From Phycisphaerae bacterium (GTDB lineage: Bacteria; Planctomycetota; Phycisphaerae; UBA1845; Fen-1342), in contig JALHOX010000221.1 of assembly GCA_022842805.1 (NCBI GenBank), positions 1 through 7,723 on the forward strand: DNA of 7,723 nucleotides, read 5' to 3'. A program made the translations under genes and the position numbers. Below are positions 5,871 to 7,723 of this stretch, piece after piece. The notes below the pieces were generated by a model. That model had not been told where the DNA came from. It searched no databases and saw nothing but the letters and a program-made list of their open reading frames with translations. Position 1 is the stretch's first letter. Each line of letters starts with the position of its first letter.

Positions 5871-7046
5871 ATGCGCGGTAGAAGTCTCGGTATGGCCGGC
5901 GTCTTTGGATTGACCATGGTGCTGCTGGGCGGCTGCCCCCAACCCCCCGCGCCAAACGACAACGAAAACACCAACGGCGCCGCCAACACGAACGCCAACA
6001 CCCCCGCGAACGCGAACGAAAACGCGCCCGCCAACGCCAACGATAACCAGCCGGCCGCCAACACCAACGACAACGCCCCGCCCGCAAACAGCAACGCAAA
6101 CTCGCCGGACAACACCAACCAGAACGCCCCGGCCAACGCCAACGACAACGCCCCGCAAAACGCAAACGACAACAGCACCGCCAACGCGAACGCCAACGGC
6201 AACACAAACTCAAACTCAAACTCGAACACGAACGCCAACGACAACAGCGGCGGCGGTGGCGGCCTCTCCGCTAATCAGCAGGCCGCCGTCAACGGCGCCG
6301 TCCTCCGCCTCAAAGCCCTCGACACCGTCATCGGCGTCCTGATCCCGTTCACCAGCGCGCTCCTCGAATTCCCCGATCCGACCGCGATCAACGTCTTCGG
6401 AACCTGCCCCGAGGTCGCCTGGGCCGGCAGTGGAAATAACTGGGCCCTCGGTCTCATCTACGACGAAAACCTCGGACAGCCCGGCTTCGGCGTCGGCTGC
6501 GTCGGCGCCGACATGGACGGCCTGCTCGTCGCCGGCCAGGTCCAGGTCAACTACACCAACTCCAACGCCACCGGCGTCTTCGCCTATCAGAGCATGACCA
6601 TCGGCGGCGAAGCCGTCACCGTCAACGCCACCATGGTCCTCAACGGCGGCGGATTCGATGCCACCACCGGCCCCATCCCGCTCACCTACAACGGCTCCTT
6701 CGGCGGAAACGTCGCCGGCGACGAGACCTTCGGCGGAAACCTTTCGATGAGCATCCGCAACCACGTCGGCACCGTCGACCCCGCCCTCGTCACCATCAAC
6801 GCCACCGGCTATTCGCTTGGCCAAACCGGCCAGACCGCCTTCAACGCCGATCTCGCCGGCATCGTGGTCGACGTCCTCGGCAACGCCAGCTTCACCCCCG
6901 AAGCCGGCACGCTCACCTTCACGCCCGCCGGTGAGCCCCAGATCGTCATCACCTTCAACGCCCAAAGCCCCGCCAGCGGGACCGTCCAGGTCTCCGTTGG
7001 CGGCGCCGCAGCCGTGGCCCACGTCGTGCCGGGCGCCGCGAACTAA
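5871..7046 (+). CDS. Asn-linker lipoprotein B, beta-rich, paralogue of lipoprotein A
   Basis: The 391-residue product begins with a lipoprotein signal ending LGGC, giving lipidated Cys22. A remarkable low-complexity linker follows (about 29-126) in which 39 of 98 residues are Asn, mixed with Ala, Asp, Thr, Ser and Pro; then GGGGG. After that come a helix (about 132-160) and a beta-rich domain (about 165-391). Parallels with the upstream lipoprotein are FGTCP with Cys179, a GC pair at Cys210, a 'TIGG' turn, and PEAGTLTF followed by IVITFNAQSP and VQVSVGG near the end. I see no catalytic motif. The protein is probably anchored in a membrane, with the linker holding the folded domain away from it. 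The linker is 98 residues against about 18 in its neighbour. It has its own promoter and terminator, so the tandem pair is not a simple operon. Confidence 0.88.
   Translation: MRGRSLGMAGVFGLTMVLLGGCPQPPAPNDNENTNGAANTNANTPANANENAPANANDNQPAANTNDNAPPANSNANSPDNTNQNAPANANDNAPQNANDNSTANANANGNTNSNSNSNTNANDNSGGGGGLSANQQAAVNGAVLRLKALDTVIGVLIPFTSALLEFPDPTAINVFGTCPEVAWAGSGNNWALGLIYDENLGQPGFGVGCVGADMDGLLVAGQVQVNYTNSNATGVFAYQSMTIGGEAVTVNATMVLNGGGFDATTGPIPLTYNGSFGGNVAGDETFGGNLSMSIRNHVGTVDPALVTINATGYSLGQTGQTAFNADLAGIVVDVLGNASFTPEAGTLTFTPAGEPQIVITFNAQSPASGTVQVSVGGAAAVAHVVPGAAN
5955..6248 (+). repeat. Degenerate in-frame AAC-rich repeat tract encoding the Asn linker
   Basis: The tract encodes the linker of lipoprotein B. 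It is built from variants of AACGCC and AACGAC hexamers, with recurring units such as NANDNAP and NANDNS. Nearly all Asn codons are AAC, which keeps the DNA repetitive as well as the protein. Such a tract could change length by slippage or unequal recombination. Confidence 0.75.
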
Positions 7047-7109
7047 CGCAGCCCGCCATGCCGGCCCGGCCGGAGCTCAACGCTCCCCGCCGCCGGCACT
7101 AAGCCAATC

Positions 7110-7157
7110 AACGCCGCTCGGTCGCGCACCCGCGCGAACCGGCGGCGTTCTTCATTT
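7110..7157 (+). terminator. Strong intrinsic terminator after lipoprotein B
   Basis: AACGCCGC (7110-7117) pairs with GCGGCGTT (7142-7149), and the stem continues inward through CGGT/ACCG and CGCGC/GCGCG. The total is about 17 bp with one bulged base on each side and an ACCC loop at 7128-7131. CTTCATTT follows (7150-7157). It lies about 63 bp after the stop codon. Confidence 0.72.
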
Positions 7158-7270
7158 CTCAGCGATTCGGACGGCGGCAGGGGAGTAACCACTCGCGCAA
7201 GCACGCACCCGAGCCACGAAGTAAATCACCCCGCGCTCGACCGCTGCCTCAAGAAAATCCACGTGTTCTG

Positions 7271-7295
7271 AAACGGAAAATGCGCGAAGCGCGCA
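7271..7295 (-). terminator. Intrinsic terminator of tRNA-Pro
   Basis: On the minus strand TGCGCG (7295-7290) pairs perfectly with CGCGCA (7286-7281) around a 3-nt loop. TTTTCCGTTT (7280-7271) follows. It begins 16 nt after the tRNA 3' end. Confidence 0.75.
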
Positions 7296-7310
7296 GAGAA
7301 TTGATGGAAA

Positions 7311-7384
7311 TCGGGGCGACAGGACTCGAACCTGCGACCTCTTGCACCCCATGCAAGCGCGCTACCAGACTGCGCCACGCCCCG
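7311..7384 (-). tRNA. tRNA-Pro (anticodon GGG)
   Basis: The 74-nt minus-strand gene folds into a full cloverleaf. The acceptor stem is CGGGGCG/CGCCCCG and the D stem GCGC/GCGC around AGTCTGGTA. The anticodon stem CTTGC/GCAAG encloses ATGGGGT, giving anticodon GGG after U33; the variable loop is AGGTC. The T stem is GCAGG/CCTGT (one G-T pair) around TTCGAGT. The discriminator is A73 at 7311. The 3' CCA is not encoded (TTT follows), so it must be added by the CCA-adding enzyme. The tRNA would read the CCC and CCU proline codons; CCC is frequent in the neighbouring genes. It has its own promoter candidate and terminator. Confidence 0.97.
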
Positions 7385-7445
7385 GTCAAGCGACTGGACG
7401 CGGAGCCGGCCCGTTCGCCGCTCTCGCTTCTCGTCACCAGTCAGA

Positions 7446-7474
7446 AGCGTACGCCGCGGACCGCCAAAGGTCAA
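7446..7474 (-). promoter_or_regulatory. Candidate promoter of tRNA-Pro
   Basis: On the minus strand TTGACC (7474-7469, 5 of 6 to the -35 consensus) is followed after exactly 17 nt by TACGCT (7451-7446), which keeps the key T-A and final T of a -10 box. Transcription would begin near 7439, about 55 nt before the mature tRNA 5' end. Confidence 0.5.
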
Positions 7475-7529
7475 TTCGAACCCGCCACATCGCCGCTAGA
7501 CCGCCCCAATCTCGCCACTGCGATCGCCC

Positions 7530-7723
7530 TCAGCCGCCCGCCCCGGCCGTCGCCGCAGTCGCCGCCGCCGTGGCGCCGTTCGACTCCGCCCGTCGCCGCG
7601 CGATCCGCGCATAGCGGCCATGAATCAGCATCAGATTCCGGGCATAAATCGGAAGCCCCAGTAGCTGCGCAAACGTGATCACAGGGTCGCCGCGCAGAAA
7701 CGCATAGGTCAGCAGCATCATCC
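7530..7723 (-). CDS. LAB_N-like (lipid-A-biosynthesis N-terminal domain) small membrane protein, C-terminal fragment
   Basis: This is the 3' part of a gene whose start lies right of the window; about 64 codons plus the stop at 7530-7532 are visible. The segment contains LLTYAFLRGDPVITFAQ, then LGLPIYARNLMLIH. This resembles the end of LAB_N (PF07578) proteins, small multi-helix membrane proteins in which a DPV motif and an 'IY.RNL' motif flank the last helix. The domain is named from fusion to lipid-A-disaccharide synthase in some bacteria. Standalone copies often sit near glycosyltransferase genes, so such genes may lie further right. The visible Met-Met is internal to the last helices and should not be taken as the start. 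The protein ends in an Arg patch and an Ala-rich tail. No clear terminator follows before the tRNA promoter. Confidence 0.72.
   Translation of the reverse strand, partial: MMLLTYAFLRGDPVITFAQLLGLPIYARNLMLIHGRYARIARRRAESNGATAAATAATAGAGG

Noticed and set aside
6216..7022. Minus-strand Gly/Asp/Val-rich open frame of 268 codons
   Set aside because: Its composition is the complement of the Asn/Thr/Val-rich lipoprotein B coding sequence; there is no start signal.
7152..7474. Minus-strand frames through the tRNA that give GVAQSGSALAWGARG and GCKRSQVRVLSP peptides
   Set aside because: These are well-known spurious translations of a tRNA gene; the sequence folds as a complete tRNA-Pro.
7280..7678. 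Plus-strand frame of 132 codons starting near the tRNA, with ATGLEPATS
   Set aside because: This is antisense translation of the tRNA followed by Pro/Arg-rich low-complexity sequence; it also overlaps the LAB_N-like gene.
1..7723. CRISPR array, insertion sequence, prophage or integration at the tRNA
   Set aside because: No regularly spaced repeats, transposase or integrase motifs, terminal inverted repeats, or duplicated tRNA 3' end were found.

Overview
The window is about 7.7 kb of GC-rich bacterial DNA. It looks chromosomal and not recently acquired: coding density is high, codon use is uniformly GC-rich, and there are no transposase, integrase, phage, CRISPR or toxin-antitoxin signatures. 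The likely source is a member of the Planctomycetota, perhaps Phycisphaerae-like. The clues are two lipoproteins whose lipidated cysteine is followed by an Asn/Asp/Gly/Ala-rich 'NANDN' linker, a style I associate with that phylum, together with the high GC and a Gram-negative type IV pilus module. This assignment is inference; no marker gene in the window settles it.

Layout, left to right. (1) Positions 1-1983, plus strand: the 3' end of a pilM-like gene, then complete pilN-, pilO- and pilP-like genes. They are tightly packed, with ATGA overlaps at two junctions and a 4-bp gap at the third, so they are almost certainly one transcript. They would encode the inner-membrane alignment complex of a type IV pilus or related type II secretion machine. 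No secretin (pilQ/gspD) follows. (2) Positions 2092-3798, minus strand, convergent with the pil operon: an exported serine hydrolase of the beta-lactamase/AmpC-like family with two tandem copies of a C-terminal beta domain. (3) Positions 4140-4448, minus strand: a small basic protein of unknown function with its own promoter candidate and a good intrinsic terminator. (4) Positions 4819-5676 and 5871-7046, plus strand: two tandem, diverged paralogous lipoproteins. They share a helix-plus-beta-domain layout, two aligned cysteines and a common C-terminal motif, but their Asn-rich linkers differ greatly in length (about 18 against 98 residues). Each has its own terminator, and the second has a TATAAT-containing promoter immediately after the first one's terminator. 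(5) Positions 7311-7384, minus strand: tRNA-Pro(GGG) without encoded CCA, with a promoter candidate and a clean terminator. (6) Positions 7530-7723, minus strand: the 3' end of a gene for a small membrane protein resembling the lipid-A-biosynthesis N-terminal domain (LAB_N).

Functionally this is mostly envelope biology: pilus assembly platform, periplasmic hydrolase, lipoproteins and a possible lipid-A-related membrane protein. Apart from the pil operon and the lipoprotein pair, the genes appear to be separate transcription units, and nothing shows that they act in one pathway. The least-described element is the lipoprotein pair. I found no clear sign of a novel defence, mobile or RNA-guided system.
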